DNA of 64,000 bases. It comes from Lithospermum erythrorhizon. Its lineage: Eukaryota; Streptophyta; Magnoliopsida; Boraginales; Boraginaceae. The notes under the pieces were generated by a model. It was not told where the DNA came from, searched no databases, and saw only the letters and a list, made by a program, of their open reading frames with translations. The position numbers and the translations under genes were made by a program. The stretch lies in the NCBI GenBank assembly GCA_019722365.1, contig JADFUC010001199.1, positions 25,715 through 89,714 of the forward strand, in the 5' to 3' direction. Of this stretch, positions 1-12,911 are shown one piece after another. How positions within the stretch are numbered: the stretch's first letter is position 1; each line of letters starts with the position of its first letter.

Positions 1-329
1 AGTATAACCGTAAAGCACTGTTGCTAGCACAACGACAAGATTAGGAATAGTCATCGTAGTCAAATATGAATAAAACCATGTATCTGAGGATTATCGGATA
101 AAGTCATACAACATAATTCCTTGTGAAGTCTAGGACATAACACATGAATATATAATGAGGTTCCGATAAGCTGTCCTTGGAAATGAAATCACGGATACTT
201 TCAGCCAACTGACTAAAACTCTAGTCATGAGCCTCTACATCTACCGTATCCCAGCATTATCACAGTAAACCACAATGCGCATATACTCGATCCGTCTACT
301 GCGGGGAATGGACAATCAGCAATCACCTG

Positions 330-848
330 TATACCGTGAGTATATAAGGCCCAACCAGCAGCTTATACACAAAGTATACAAGGCCACGCGCTTATACACA
401 AAGTATAAGGCCTTACACAAAGTATAAGGCACGCGCCTTATACCGTAGTATAGGGGCCACATCAAATACCCAGCAAAGTAATCAAGAGAGTCGTACATGG
501 CGCTATACCGTAGTATAGAGGGCCCCGAAATACTTGTATTATGCCGTAGTATAGGGCCAAACCTATGTATTATACCGTGATATAGGGCCGCCTGACAATG
601 CACCGCAGCGTCAAAGGAGAATCATACAGCAGCTATACCGTAGTATAGGGCCAAAGCCGTAGCTATACCGTAGTATAGGGCCAAACGCCTTGTTATCTGG
701 TAGTATAGGGCCACGCCGACAATGCACTGACAAAAGCGTCAAAGAATCATACCCATGGCTATACCGTAGTATAGGGCCACCGACAATGCACACGACTAAA
801 AGCGATCAAAAGGGAATCATACGCTAGCTATACCGTAGTATAGGGCCA
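330..848. repeat. Minisatellite of small hairpin units inside the LTR
   Basis: About a dozen imperfect copies of CTATACCGTAGTATAGGG, spaced irregularly (about 20 to 100 bases). The core is an inverted repeat, CTATAC-cgta-GTATAG. Longer interspersed units share 'gacaatgcac' and 'gaatcatac'. The open frames on the minus strand here simply translate the repeat (recurring GPILRYS) and are not genes. Confidence 0.85.
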
Positions 849-1046
849 ATGAAATCACATATCTGAGGAAGGAGAGTCGCACAATCCTATTAGTCCCAAT
901 ATAGGGTCGTATCCTAATACTCAAGTCACCTCAAAATCATACATAACTCCGCCGAACACCTACTGATAACCAGCTGCTTTGCTTCGACAATAGCAAAGCA
1001 TACAGCTAATCATCACACAATCGTAAATCAATCCTGACACTTGAAG

Positions 1047-1208
1047 GCCACATGCATCTACGAAGTGCCGACAAAGCCGCATAAATACCACAGAATTTAC
1101 GACAAGGCCACATAAATACCACCGGTGCGGCCGAGGCCACATAAATACCACAAGTGCCGTCAAGGCCACCTGATACCACAAGTGCCGACAAAGCCACATA
1201 AATACCCG
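1047..1208. repeat. ~30-bp minisatellite, about five units
   Basis: Units read approximately 'aaggccacataaatacca' followed by 'caagtgccgac', repeated five times with small indels. This is a second, unrelated minisatellite in the same LTR. Reverse-strand open frames with recurring 'VVFMW' and 'ALSALV' are products of the repeat. Confidence 0.8.
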
Positions 1209-2569
1209 CGAAGTCAAAATCGAATACATGTCTGAGAAATATAAGTTGGGAGTTCGGGGCCGTCACTTACACCAAAACCGGCCTTCAATCTTTGCGAGAA
1301 TAGAGTCGCATAATCATATTAGGCTCACACGTAATCGTCTGACCATTCATGTATACCGTTTCCCCATTAATCATATACGAGCATATACGCCCATTCACCT
1401 TAATTATATTACAAGACACATACACCGCTTTACCACATTATAATACGAGACAGTACACCATTTAAGAAGTACATAAGGTAATACGTGAGATAAATCTTTC
1501 ATCTCTTAGCTATCACAAAGTCCTCACGAAGCAGCGATCACGGGCATTGCTATGGTCAAGGCACAGAACACCCCGAGAAAGTGTACTAGGAACTAATACC
1601 AAAATTCGTTCTAGAATAAGCATTACCAACTCTCGGAGCGATTTCATGATCCTAACATGGCCAGACAAACTAACTCCGAATTATAAACTCATCGGACACA
1701 ACGAATCGTCGCCGCTAAACTTCCATCTTATCGTTTATCGTAAAATTAACTTATATAGGTACAGTAGTTGTCGAGGTCCACCCCAATTAACAATCTATAC
1801 TCCAAATATCAGGTATATCTCGGCTTGAGAAAATATTACTTTTTGACTGCTTGCCTTTAATGAATTTTAAATCACCGATTTAACATCGCGATAGCTATAA
1901 TAAGGTCCCCGATTAAACTCCCTACACATTTTAAGTCTTATATAAATATCACCTCAAAAAGTCAACGGGAAACCTAGAAAAAGTCAACTCGCCTGTCCTC
2001 AACGAGCTCTAAATCACGAATTAAGCCATATATACGTCCACGGAGACCAGCAACCAACTAAGATTTATCATAAATTCAATTATGTAAAGTCAACCAAAAA
2101 GTCAACTATCTCAAAACCCGAAACATCTCGAAAGACTGAAATTTCTTACCTTAACTCGAAGAGAATGATGGGGAGAACAATACACAACCGATCTTGAGTT
2201 TGGCGAACAATCGAAGAAATGGAAAATGAAATTTTTTAAGGGGAGGGCTTAATTTAGAGCAACATGAGAAGAAGATGAAGTTGTGATGATGATGTGGAGG
2301 ATATGTAGATAGATATTAAAAAAACTCGAGTCACGTTAGGTTTCGTTAATTACTCAGCTTATCGTACTTAAATCTCCAGAACCCGATTTCAAAGATAAAA
2401 TTCTTCATGGCAAACACTACTAAATTATAAATGAAATTCGGCTCAAAAAGTTTTCACGAAATAATATTATCATCGAAAAAAATTATACTATTCGGGTCCA
2501 CGCCGGCCGAAAATTTTTTTTTTTTTTCGTCTTGGTTATTACGCTAATAGGCTAAAGCGTTATGTTTAT

Positions 2570-3240
2570 GTGAATGTTGATCGATACCAACATCAAAACC
2601 TCCCTTCCCAAAACCGAGAGTGCAAAAGAGTATTTGCAAGCCATTGAAGATGCGTTGAGCTGGCTGGCGAAAATCCTGTGAGAAACTTATGACAGATCTT
2701 GTAACCAAAAGTTCGTGGTTTAAGCTCGATAATATTTCGTGTCATCAAAATGATTGACCTTCTTTGCCAAACTTAGAGGTTGGGCTGACTATGGATAATC
2801 TTTCTGAGTCCGGTTCATCTTGACTAGCTTATCTCCCGTACGAACCATTCAAAATTCATTATAACCTTTATTAAGGAAAGGGAGGTAGGTCTTAATGGAA
2901 TTGACTAACAAATTGGTTCAAGAGGAGTCTAGGCAAGGCTCGCAAGGCTTTAAAGTTTATGTTTCACTCCAAGGGGCTGGAAAAGCTCTTTGGGAAAGAA
3001 TTTCTCAACCCCGTAGCGTGTGGCGCCCCAAATCAATGATAAGTTGCGTATAAAGAGAAAGAAGAAAATGGAAGTTTGCAAGTGCAGCCAAGAAACTGGA
3101 CATTTTCGGGCACATTGTGTTAAGCGTAAAGAATGGTTTGAAAAGGTAACCCGTGGGTTTGTAAGTCATTCGAATCAACTTTTGCGATGTTCATGCCCCT
3201 ACTTTGGTGGATTGATCGGGTGCTAATGTTCATGTTTGAA
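2570..3240 (+). pseudogene. Ty1/copia gag with CCHC zinc knuckle and start of protease, decayed
   Basis: Start of a copia polyprotein, broken by frameshifts. Translated pieces read as copia gag (for example SAKEYLQAIED near 2620 and MELTNKLVQEES near 2895). At 3076-3120 a nucleocapsid knuckle is visible as CKCSQETGHFRAHC (C-x2-C-x4-H-x4-C pattern with a disturbed second Cys spacing), followed by a basic KRKEWF stretch. Near 3205-3225 the sequence for W-W-I-D-S-G-A-N-V-H-V is recognisable, the aspartic protease active site, but one base is missing inside the Ser codon so the frame is lost. The 5' LTR and primer binding site are not seen; the reverse LTR just upstream probably replaced or interrupted them. 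Confidence 0.75.
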
Positions 3241-3289
3241 TTCTATCACGAGGAATTAAATTCTGATCAAACCATAAACCAGTGAGGAT

Positions 3290-4778
3290 TTCATTTCATG
3301 GGAAATAAAGACAAAGCTCTAGTTGAAGCCGTTGGCACTTTAGGTCCTTACTTTAGCAAGCGGTTATCGAGTTGGACTTATATGAACTCTTTATGTACCG
3401 TCATTTCGTAATTTGCGATTTACGTAGCATGCTTGATAAGTTTGGATACTCATTTGAATTTGGCAATGGAAATTTCAGTTTGTTTAAAAATTCTATACTT
3501 ATTGGTTCTGGAAGTTTAATTGATGGACTTTATAAAATTCATCTCAAACCTCAAGATACTGAAATCCATGTCACCTTGCATAACAATGAAACAAAGAAAG
3601 TCATCTATAAAAAGACTACATCTTACCATTGGCATAAAAAACTACAAGTCATATATCTAGTGAAAGAATCAAACGATTAGTAAAGGATGGTGTCCTCACA
3701 GACAGTGATTTTACTAACATTACATCATGTGTTGATTGTATTAAAGGAAAAACTACAAAAAATACAAAGAAAGGGGCCACAAGAAGTACCCAGCTTCTTG
3801 AAATAATACATACGGATATTTATTATTGGACCTTTTGGCGTTCTAACTTTGGAGGCGAAAAATACTTCATCACTTTGTCGATGATTATTCAACGTTATTA
3901 TATCTTTTATCTATTGCATGAAAATCTCGGTCGATTGGATGTTGTACAAATATTCATTGCGAAATTCGAAGACAATTAGAAAGAAAAGTGAAAATCATTA
4001 AGTCAGACAGAGGTGGTGAGTTTTATGGAAGGTATGATAAAACAGGACAACATCCTGGACCTTTTGCTAAACTCCTCCAAAAACTTGGGATCGTTGCTCA
4101 ATACACAACGCTTGGATCTCCATGGCAAAAGCGATTGTAGCTGAAAGAGCGTAATCGTACATATAAAATGGATTTAGATCCATGCGATGAGTTATGCGAA
4201 CTTTTTGTATCCTTGTGGATGGATGCATTCTGACGATATTTATATCTTAAATAGGGTTCAACTAAGGCCGTTCTAAGACTCCTTTCGAGCTTTGGAAAGG
4301 ATGGAAACTAGTTTAAAACGTCTTCAAATTTGGGGATGTCAATTTGAAGCTAAATTTACAATCAGCTGAAAAGAAATTGGATTTAAGGCATCAGTGGTTC
4401 TTTATTGGTTATCCTAACAAATCCAAAGAATATAGATTTTATTATCCCACAACCATGAAATGCGAGAATTGTTGAAACCGGAAATTCAAGGATACATATG
4501 AGAATGGAGTAAGTGGGAGTACTAAACAACAAGTGGTCGTTCGGGGAAATAAGGCACTGTTACCACTACATTCGAAAGGAGACTCACCTCATTGATGAAC
4601 ACATTCACGATGGGGAAAATCCAAATGATCACCCAGCGCCATGCGGGGTATACGATAAGAATATTCTTGAAGCACCACGGGAACTAGCATTAAGGCGTCT
4701 CAAGAGAAAAAGCGATACGCTATTCACGATGATTACTTGCTATCTAATAGAATCCGAAGGACTAAGGATCGATTTCTT
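3290..4778 (+). pseudogene. Ty1/copia GAG-pre-integrase and integrase core, decayed
   Basis: Continuation of the copia polyprotein. An open stretch at 3372-3680 is the GAG-pre-integrase region (RSMLDKFGYSFEFGNGNF, then YHWHKKL where the family has LWHxRLGH). The integrase catalytic triad can be followed across frames: HTD at 3809-3817, SDRGGE at 4003-4020, and the ERNRT region near 4145-4160, where the triad glutamate lies. Downstream are ELWKGWKP and WGCQFEAKF (4280-4340), then the linker to reverse transcriptase (an open stretch at 4513-4806). Multiple stops and frameshifts make it non-functional. It is interrupted near 4779 by a reverse LTR, and the same polyprotein resumes near 6546. Confidence 0.85.
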
Positions 4779-6545
4779 TAACGACCGCTCGAATTCGGCC
4801 GCCTGAGTTAAGGTCATCGACAGCTTTATTACACGAGTCCCTTGCCGTCGTGGATGGCGACATAAAAAGACCCCAATTTTAGCGTGTAAAAAATACACTT
4901 TTGTCCATCATTGGTGAACTAACAACATATACAATAAAACAACGAAAAACATAATAAAAATCCACATAGTACAACTCAAAGATACATAAAAATCCAAAAT
5001 ACAACCTAGGGAAAGTATGTGATCGGGCCCATGTGAAATACTGATACGAGTCCCAACAATAGCAAATCGGCAACCAGCGAGAGGAAAATGGCGTGAGAAT
5101 TCACATGCAGCTACCGCCTCATCTATGATCTTAATGCGCAGCCTATCAATGCAGCTTCGACAACCTGTGTCCGGCCCGCGAACCTAGGCATACAACGCCC
5201 GCCCACCAAGAAATAAGTGTCGGCTATTAAAGCGAGTGAATACAAATACAAACTTGATCCCATCACATATATTCATACTTATATATATAACATATGCATA
5301 TACATGACAGAGCCCACACAATGAATAGCAGTCACAACTCACATAGTCACTTTTATCACGATGTTACATAATACTATACATGAGCCTATAATCATAAATA
5401 AGCATATACATGTAAGGAAAAAGCATCCTTTAAGATAATAAATGAGAATCCACCTCCACAAATAATACACGTATAGAGAATCCACCTTGAAATAATACAC
5501 ATATGAAAATCCACCTCCAAATAATCGAGATGAGGCATCCTCCGTCCCCTCCCAGGCAGAGTACAGCACTCAGTAATGCATATCTTTTGAGCACTCCCGA
5601 ATCAGGGCTATCCACCTGATATGCACACCGTGCAGAACCTCTGGAGTGCGCGCTCATGAATAACATACAAACAATCAAAACCATGACCTGGTATAGCCTG
5701 ACAGCACTTGTGTCTGCCCATCTTGTAAATGGCGCTCACTTGATCATGCATAGATGATTCACAACTATCCCATGACATAAATCATAAATCACTAATATGT
5801 GATATGAATCATAATCTCAATTATCTCGTAATATAACTCAATCATAATTATCTCGTAATATCAATCAAAATCTCGATTATTTCCGTAACATGAATCGCAA
5901 ATCACAATTTCACATAATACAATCATAGTCACACAATAGACATATCGGAATAGTCCCCGGAACAACACGCGTAGAAAATATATAACATATTATATATGAA
6001 AGATTGTCGTGAGATTTGTACTCACCTCAGGCCCAAGCAATAATCTTTAACTGCAAGGGGTCCTCGTCTTTGAGTCCGGCCTCGACTCCTTTGTTTAGTA
6101 GAGGAGGATGGGGAAGATGAAAATCAACTTTATTGTCTTGGTACAAAGTGGAAGAAACGGAAGAAAATTTTTCAAGGGGGAGAAAACTTACAATCGGCCA
6201 GGGGAGAGAAAAGGAAGGGGAAGAGTTTGTGGATGAGGATGAAGTGTTAGTGGGGTTAGGTGGGATTTTAGGATGGCGTATTTACGTTTGGTTTGCGGTT
6301 TTTATTTACTCGCTTTCAAGTACTTAAATCTCAAAGGCCAGATTCCAAATATAAATTTTCCATGACATAACTACTACCCATATCTTAGTCTCGATACATC
6401 GGTTTATTCGAAATTATTTATCTTATCGGGTCCACTTACAAACGAAATATACCACCAACGAGCCGATTTGAATTCTCCACTACTCGACTTGAAATTTTTA
6501 ATTTCACCGAAGATACTCAGCAGAAACTTATATACTATCGATATA
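4779..6545 (-). mobile_element. Reverse-oriented solo LTR inserted in the copia element
   Basis: About 1.77 kb of non-coding sequence interrupts the copia polyprotein between the integrase linker (YLIESEG...) and the start of reverse transcriptase (EAMNDVNSNKWFDAMK). Its left end reads 'taacgaccgc', the reverse complement of a gypsy U5 end, and resembles the end at 49510. Internal order matches the LARD-family LTR (for example 'gagtgaatacaaat' at 5233 and 49884). Toward the right is a GA-rich leader (6100-6240). No internal coding domain is present, so it is a solo LTR formed after insertion. Exact termini and target duplication are unclear. Confidence 0.7.
5440..5530. repeat. Three ~30-bp direct repeats in the solo LTR
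   Basis: Three imperfect copies of 'gagaatccacctcc' plus 'aaataatacac', spaced about 32 bases apart. Such short tandem blocks are common in LTR U3 regions. Confidence 0.65.
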
Positions 6546-8100
6546 ATATTGATAAGGAATGGAGTTATTTCATTTCTTATTCACCGAAGCCATGAATGAT
6601 GTTAATTCTAATAAATGGTTTGATGCTATGAAAGGATGAATTAAAATATATGAAGAAAATAATCGAATGTAGGAACTCTTTCAATTGCCTCGAGCTGGCG
6701 ATCGATTGTAAATGGGTTTTTCAAACCGCCGCGACTTCCCAATGGAAAAATTGAGCGATATAAAGCTAGACTTGTTTTCCAAGGTTTCATCGAGAAAGAG
6801 GCATCGACTATTATGAGACTTTTCGCTCTGTTTCTGGAAAGATTCTCTTAAATTATTGGCATTAGTAGCTCATTATGATCTCGGGATTGCATCAAATGGG
6901 CGTGAAAACCGCCTTTCTAAATGGAGACTTGGAAGAAGAAGTCTCGTGCGTCAACACGAAGGCTTCATAAGCGGGGCGGAAGACATGGTGCAAACTTAAT
7001 AAATCAATCTATGGGCTCAAACGAAGCTTCGACAATGGTATCTAAAATTTCATGAAATCATTCTTTGGTTTCGGTTCAATGAAAATATAGTTGACCGCAT
7101 ATATACCTCAAGTTAAATTAGGAGCAAGTTCATATTTTGGTTTGTATGTTGATGATGACATTTTATTGGCTAAATGGCGACCTCGGGTTATTACGTGAAA
7201 CTAAGCATTATCTACCGAAGAACTTTGAAATGAAAGATATGGGTGAGGCTTCTATGTGGGATAGAAATATTCCGTGATAGATCCCTTGAGACTCACAAGT
7301 TATCTCGGAAGCATATATTGACAAAGTCCTTGAGAATTCGGCATGACTAATTGTTCCTCAGTCTGTTCCACTTTGCATAAAGAGAGAAGCTTGTTCTTGG
7401 CGTGTCACGGGAACTCCTATGGAGCGAAGGAATATACAAAATATCCTTATGCTTATCTTGTAGGGAGTTTGATGTGATACCAGTCTGTCTGAACTGACAT
7501 TAGCCATGTTGTTTGTTTCTTTGGGTAGATTTCAAACAACCGAGGGGTCAGCCTTGGAAAGTTGCAAAGAAAGTATTGAGATACTTCGAACAAGGGTATA
7601 TGCTCGCTATCGAATCGAGTCACCCTTGGTGATTGGTTATTCGATTCATATCTTTGTTGGATGTCGGACACTTGGGTTTATTACTCTTGGCTATGTATAT
7701 CTCTTTATGTGAGGTGGTGTAATATATCACAGGAGAAGCAAAATACGAGATGCTTTTCGGGTCCACTATGATGGTGAGTGCGTGGCATGTTGAGGCTTAT
7801 TAGAGCGATGGCTCCGTAATTTTTATCTCCTTGATTTAGCGCTTTAAATTTCATCTCTGAGCCATTAACTGTCTTTTGTGACAATGAAGCTGCAACCTTC
7901 TTCTCGAAGCATGATAGGATAACTAAGGGTTCAAAACACATGGACCTAAAATACCTATTAGTGAAGCAAGATGTTAAACTGAAGAAAATTGTTGAATCAA
8001 TAAGTACAAACTTACATGTGGCTGATATTTTCACAAAAGGACTACCTCCAAAGACCTTTCAGGGACATACTGAAAGTATGGGTCTTGTTGATAGTTCCTA
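6546..8100 (+). pseudogene. Ty1/copia reverse transcriptase and RNase H, decayed
   Basis: Second half of the copia polyprotein. Recognisable pieces in order: EAMNDVNSNKWFDAMK (6585-6640), CKWVFQT (6705), ERYKARLVFQGF (6750-6790), LVAHYDL (6865), SIYGLKRS (7005), the catalytic motif as YVDDDILLA (7146-7172, one Asp codon more than the usual YVDD), and YPYAYLVGSLM-like sequence near 7450. RNase H follows, ending with HMDLKYLLVKQ, VADIFTKGLPPK and a stop at about 8098. Many frameshifts and stops lie between. The order integrase before reverse transcriptase is diagnostic of Ty1/copia. Confidence 0.85.
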
Positions 8101-8440
8101 ATTATCATATATCTTCTGCCGTTTATCTTTGTACTCATATATAACAATTATTGAGCTCTTAATAAATTTTAACATCTCATCGTTTTTGTTTTATGTTATG
8201 TATACCTTATTTTTAATTAAATGATAACGAAATAGTCTTTACCAGAGACATTAACGTGACCATTATATTCTTTCTTATCTCACAGTCTAGCCTCTGATTC
8301 TCCGTGTTGCTAGTACATGGAAGTAAACATGTGCGTAATAATAACATGTGTACGCCATGACTTTCATTGACAACTTGATTAATCCATTTATAATAACATG
8401 TGCTTGCGCCTTATGTTTTTACTATAAAAATTATAATAGA

Positions 8441-8860
8441 TCGCCCATTGGCCAAGTGGGAGAATGTAAGACTATTTTATTTTATTTAAAATTCTTCCTC
8501 ATTATTATGGTCATTAGTAGGATATTTAAATTTCATATTAAATTGCAAATTCATTACATATGTTACAAGTTACAAATCTTTACATTATTAGTTTTGATAG
8601 ATAGTTAATATGAAGATTATGATGAAGAGTTTGAAAATTATCATTTCACGCATAAATAACATTTTATCATCCCAATTGTATACATAACAAAACCAATATA
8701 TTAAGCTAGCATGTAAAGGTTTATAGGAAAGAGGAGAAATCTTATACCGATTGGAGGCTTTGGTGATTTCAATTTTTCGGCTGATAATCTACCAACGTTC
8801 TAATGGTGGGTATGTCGTCAATCCAATTATGTGATAGTTAACATATGTGATAATCATGTA
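8441..8860 (+). mobile_element. Copia polypurine tract and 3' LTR
   Basis: About 340 bases after the polyprotein stop, 'ccaagtgggagaa' is followed directly by TGTAAGACT at 8465. This is the usual copia arrangement of polypurine tract and LTR start. The LTR is AT-rich; its end is uncertain and I place it near 8860 only provisionally, because no 5' LTR is present for comparison. Confidence 0.5.
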
Positions 8861-10986
8861 ATTCGAGACTTTGGGATTATGTTGTTTATTTAAGTAATCA
8901 TCTAACACACTTCCCTTACCATATAAAATTATTTTCATCAGCTTTAACATTTATTTATTAATTATTATTGCACAAACATCTTTATTTGATATAAATAAAA
9001 ATTAATTAATATTCTTTTTTATTACATGACAATTACCATTAATTAACAAAAGAAAAAGAACCAAATGCACTACATATTAGAGAGTGGCCCATTCTGTCAG
9101 AATCAGACTTGTTCTAAATTTTTAGACGATGCATTCTCTTTGCTAAACTTCAAACATGCAAATGCACTCTGCTGGATGTCTTTTTCCTCACAATTAAACG
9201 TTGTTGCATATAGTTCAACTCTCTAATCTTTATATATCTAAATAATACAGTAATAATCCCTTCATCTTATAGTCTATATATTTTTTATTGCTTTTAAAAT
9301 TCTTAAAACACGTTCTCATTTTGATTAAATGTGGGAGATAATTATAAAAGTGATCCCACAGTAATCAATTATCGTGCGATAGTATTATCGCCTTGAGTTT
9401 AATTAAAGTAAATGGCCAAAAGTTGCTTGACTTTGTCAACAAGCTAGCATTTCTTTAAATCTTACAACTTAAAGTTGCACTTTGGTCCCCAAATGGCATA
9501 AAAAGAGTTAATTAATATTTTGTATTTAAGATTGAATACTTTGATCATAAATAATTCTTTTTATATACTGAAAAATTATAATAATTAAATATTTTTAAAA
9601 AATGAGTAGTATCAATTTTATATACGATCGGGGTTTTTATGGATAATATTTTTCTAGTTCAATTTTATTTCAAGTGTAATTTTATTAGTAATATTACTTA
9701 AATTATTATTATTTATTATTCTTAATACATAATCAACAAATGTAATAATTTTGTATAAAATTAAATATTACTATATATCAATCATGTAATAATATTTTAG
9801 TAAAACAAAGAAATTTGGCAATAATAACAGCGTCGAAATTACATTATTCAAATAATCAATCAAGCAGTTCGGCAGCGAGGAGGTAATTAGTTTCAATGAA
9901 AGATCTTCAATTTAAATATCTTATACTCTTTTTCCTCCAACTAAGAAAAGAAAAGATAAAGAATTGTTACGTGACACGTTAATCGTATTAGCGTGTTACA
10001 TCGACTACTTGGCAGAACGCGTCGTCTATAATGATAGTATTAGAGAAATGATTTTGGTACTCCCCTTATTGATAATGAAAGTTTTTTTTGTAGTAATATA
10101 TAGTTACAAACTTACAATATTAGTAGATTGTTAAATTAATGTGTATAAAATAATGTGTATAAGTAGCTCAGGTCATTAAAATACGAAACCATTACTATAT
10201 ATAAATATTTCACAATTATTCTATCGACCTTAAGAATAGAATAAGGACTGATTTAATAAATAATTTAATATAGAGCTAGCACAATATTAATTTATCATGT
10301 TGGCAGAAAGATTTGCCATTCAATTATTTGATTTATATTGTAAATTTCACTATGATGATCATAAGAGTTTCTGACTCACAACCGTCAGTGTGAAATATCA
10401 AAAGATCACATAATGTTAAAATGGTCCGACCAAGATTGTCATAACTACTTTTTATTCGAATATGCAACTCTAACACTTATTTGTAGTTGTAATTTTCAAA
10501 TACATAGATAAATTTTTCCTTAATTGCGTTTGTGTAATTACTTTTCAAATTATGTAGGTAGAATAGCTTATTATTAGTATAGTTTCATATATACTTATGA
10601 AAAGAAAATTTTATTATTTACGTATGTTTATATGTTATTAATTTTTTTTTTCTAATTCAAAAGAGGCCGATAATGGATTTTACTTAGAATTATTGATATT
10701 TTAGTTAGACAAAGTGTACTTTACTTTGGCATTGAACCGTTGTACTGATTTTTTTTTAATGAGCTTAATGAAAATAATTATTTGATGAGTTTAAATAGAT
10801 ACTTATTAAACTAATTTAATGAAAATATTTATTGAATATGTATCTATTATGATCACATAAAATGTCTCTTCGTTAATAACATGATTAAATCGAACCGTTG
10901 TAAATGTCTACTTAACCCAAATAATGAAGAAACGCTAAATCAAATTTTTCAAAAGTAGAAGCGATTACCCGTAATTATTATTATTA
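8861..10986. other. AT-rich non-coding stretch
   Basis: I see no gene, RNA or recognisable element here. The DNA is about three quarters A+T, with short poly-T and ATT runs and no open frame of note. Confidence 0.6.
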
Positions 10987-11163
10987 CTCCCTCCATCTTC
11001 TTGTTAGGAATGATTTTGTTATACACAAAATTTTAGATAAATTTAAATTTGTGTCTTGGTATTAATTTTTCCTCGTACAACATATTAGTTTTTAGTCAAA
11101 ATAGGAATCAACATAGGAATTTCTAAATGAGGAAAATACCTTTGTCGTTTAGGGATAGAGGAG
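10987..11163. mobile_element. Stowaway-like MITE (177 bp)
   Basis: Starts CTCCCTCCATC and ends GATAGAGGAG, giving terminal inverted repeats CTCCCTCC / CTCCTCTA. It is flanked by TA on both sides (10985-10986 and 11164-11165), the target duplication of Tc1/mariner-type MITEs. It is non-coding. Confidence 0.55.
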
Positions 11164-11471
11164 TATTACTTATAATATCATTATTATTATTATTATGTTG
11201 CTTTTTTTTAAATAAATACTTATTCTTAATATAATGAAAAAAATATATATTGAAATATATATCCACCAACATTGCCAAAAATCTATCTTCTACCTATACT
11301 CGGGATCAATAATATGTTGGTGTTGGAGGCAACAACAATAATAGAATTGTCAAACTCGTGGTCATTTATGCTTGACGAATTTATTGTAGGTGAACTCCAT
11401 TATGATCTCCTTTACGAATAATGGAATAAAGCTCACTAGCGAGATTGCTTAAGAAATAGGAAGTCCTCCTC

Positions 11472-11748
<277 letters not shown>

Positions 11749-11749
11749 A

Positions 11750-12053
11750 AAAGAAAAATCAAGGAAAGGTAGGGTTAATTTGGTAGGGGAGATGGGATTT
11801 TTTCTTTTGTTTTTTCTTTTAAGTCTTGGTGTGGGAAGGAAGAAGGGGAAAAAGAGTTTATGCGGTGAAAATCCGATCGTTTAGTTTAGCGATGTCTGCC
11901 GATTTGGTTTTATCTGGAGCTATTAACTTCCCAAGCACCCAGACATTTATAATCCATGAAATATAAAGTGGGTCCAATTTTTAGTTATTAAATTAATAAT
12001 TCCCGAACACCCAATTCATTAATTGATGAATGAATTACCGGTTCTTACGTTAC
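11750..12053 (-). mobile_element. U3 end of a chromovirus 3' LTR, truncated
   Basis: Similar to 23940-24196 over its whole length ('gaaaatccgatcgtttag', 'aaagtgggtc', 'attaattgatgaat'). On the minus strand the LTR start follows a tract reading AATTTTTATTAGGTGGG, a typical gypsy polypurine tract, so this is the 3' LTR of the minus-strand element occupying 12054-17660. Only its first ~300 bases remain before the microsatellite. Confidence 0.65.
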
Positions 12054-12129
12054 CCACCTAATAAAAATTTGTCCCGAAATTTCTCGGCTTCGATAGCTAC
12101 GGAAAGATAAAATCAAATAACCATAACAA

Positions 12130-12340
12130 GCCCCAACCTGGGCGAAAAGTTGCGGTTATCGGCTTCTCGCTTATATCTGGCGGCTCACGTGGCTTCCTAC
12201 CTTTCGATGATTCCTCCTTAAGCTTTTGCGATTTCACTTAACTGTTCCTCGGCTTACGCCTGCTTTCGATCAAAAATTCTCCTTTGGTCTTCCTCATTAT
12301 GTCAGTCACTTAGTCATCAAACTAAAACTCTAAAACTTGT
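12130..12340 (-). pseudogene. Chromodomain remnant
   Basis: Across two frames the minus strand gives pieces resembling the chromovirus tail 'ILDRK...LRN...VKVLWRNH...EEATWE...MR': here a NFxSKAGVSRGTVK and RRNHRKVG series. The match is weak but in the right place, between integrase and the polypurine tract, and parallels the clearer copy at 62370-62530. Confidence 0.45.
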
Positions 12341-12911
12341 CGACTAAATCCGACACGTGCTTCCTCGAGCAAGAAACTTGGAAAAGCGTCGTGAATCGCT
12401 CGATTCTCTAAAGCGTGCTAAATGGTAGGCTCTTGCTCCTTTTGCGAAATCTCAAGCGGGCCCAATGTATCGAGGGACTCGACTTCTTCTCCCGAACCTC
12501 GTTACACACTTTCCATGGAGATATCTTCAAGAATACCGATCGCCCCTTGAACAAATATCAAGCGTCGATCGGCGTACTTAACAATACATCTGTACTAGAT
12601 TCTCCCGAAATGTTGGCCATTATCATCTTACGCTCTACATCGAGCTTTCCGCTGGCACAGACGCAAATCTTGCTTTCCAGCCAGTTAGCATTGAGTTCTC
12701 GCGCCGACCACACGCGAGGCTTTGAATGAATTTGCCATCAAATGCTAGCTTAAAAACTATTGTTATAAGCAAACTTTATTTTAGTAAACTCTTTCCCGAC
12801 TACGAGCTTCAACCTGAAGCTTGTAGCATAATATTTAGCGATTTGAATCGTTCTCTCAGTAAGCCAAATCCGTTTGAGGATGAAACGCAGTACTCAAATT
12901 GACCTTTGTCC

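Larger units (their letters stand above)
1..2545 (-). mobile_element. Ty3/gypsy-type LTR in reverse orientation, cut by the window edge
   Basis: Non-coding LTR, reading on the minus strand. Its first ~230 bases resemble 59540-59720 (shared words such as tcgtacaacataattc and gacataacacatgaa), so the family occurs at least twice here. Its inner end (2150-2530) has the same order of elements as 6100-6440 in the solo LTR: a GA-rich leader, then 'acttaaatct', then 'cgggtccac'. The end lies near 2543, where the reverse complement reads TAATAACC, close to the TGTAATAACC-type start of the other LTRs. Copia gag sequence begins about 25 bases further on. The left end lies outside the window, so solo LTR and full element cannot be told apart. 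No credible coding sequence was seen; short open frames here are low-complexity. Confidence 0.6.

Noticed and set aside
320..1229. CRISPR-like regular repeats at the window start
   Set aside because: Spacing is irregular, spacers are not unique, there are no cas genes, and the context is a plant LTR. They are minisatellites.
1228..1828. Two plus-strand open frames (1228-1443 and 1547-1828)
   Set aside because: They are antisense to the LTR, rich in His/Arg/Ile from low-complexity DNA, and have no homology.
4788..4803. 'gaattcggccgcc' resembles an EcoRI/NotI cloning adaptor (vector contamination)
   Set aside because: It sits exactly at the U5 end of the inserted LTR and aligns with the GC-rich U5 end of related LTRs; no vector sequence follows.
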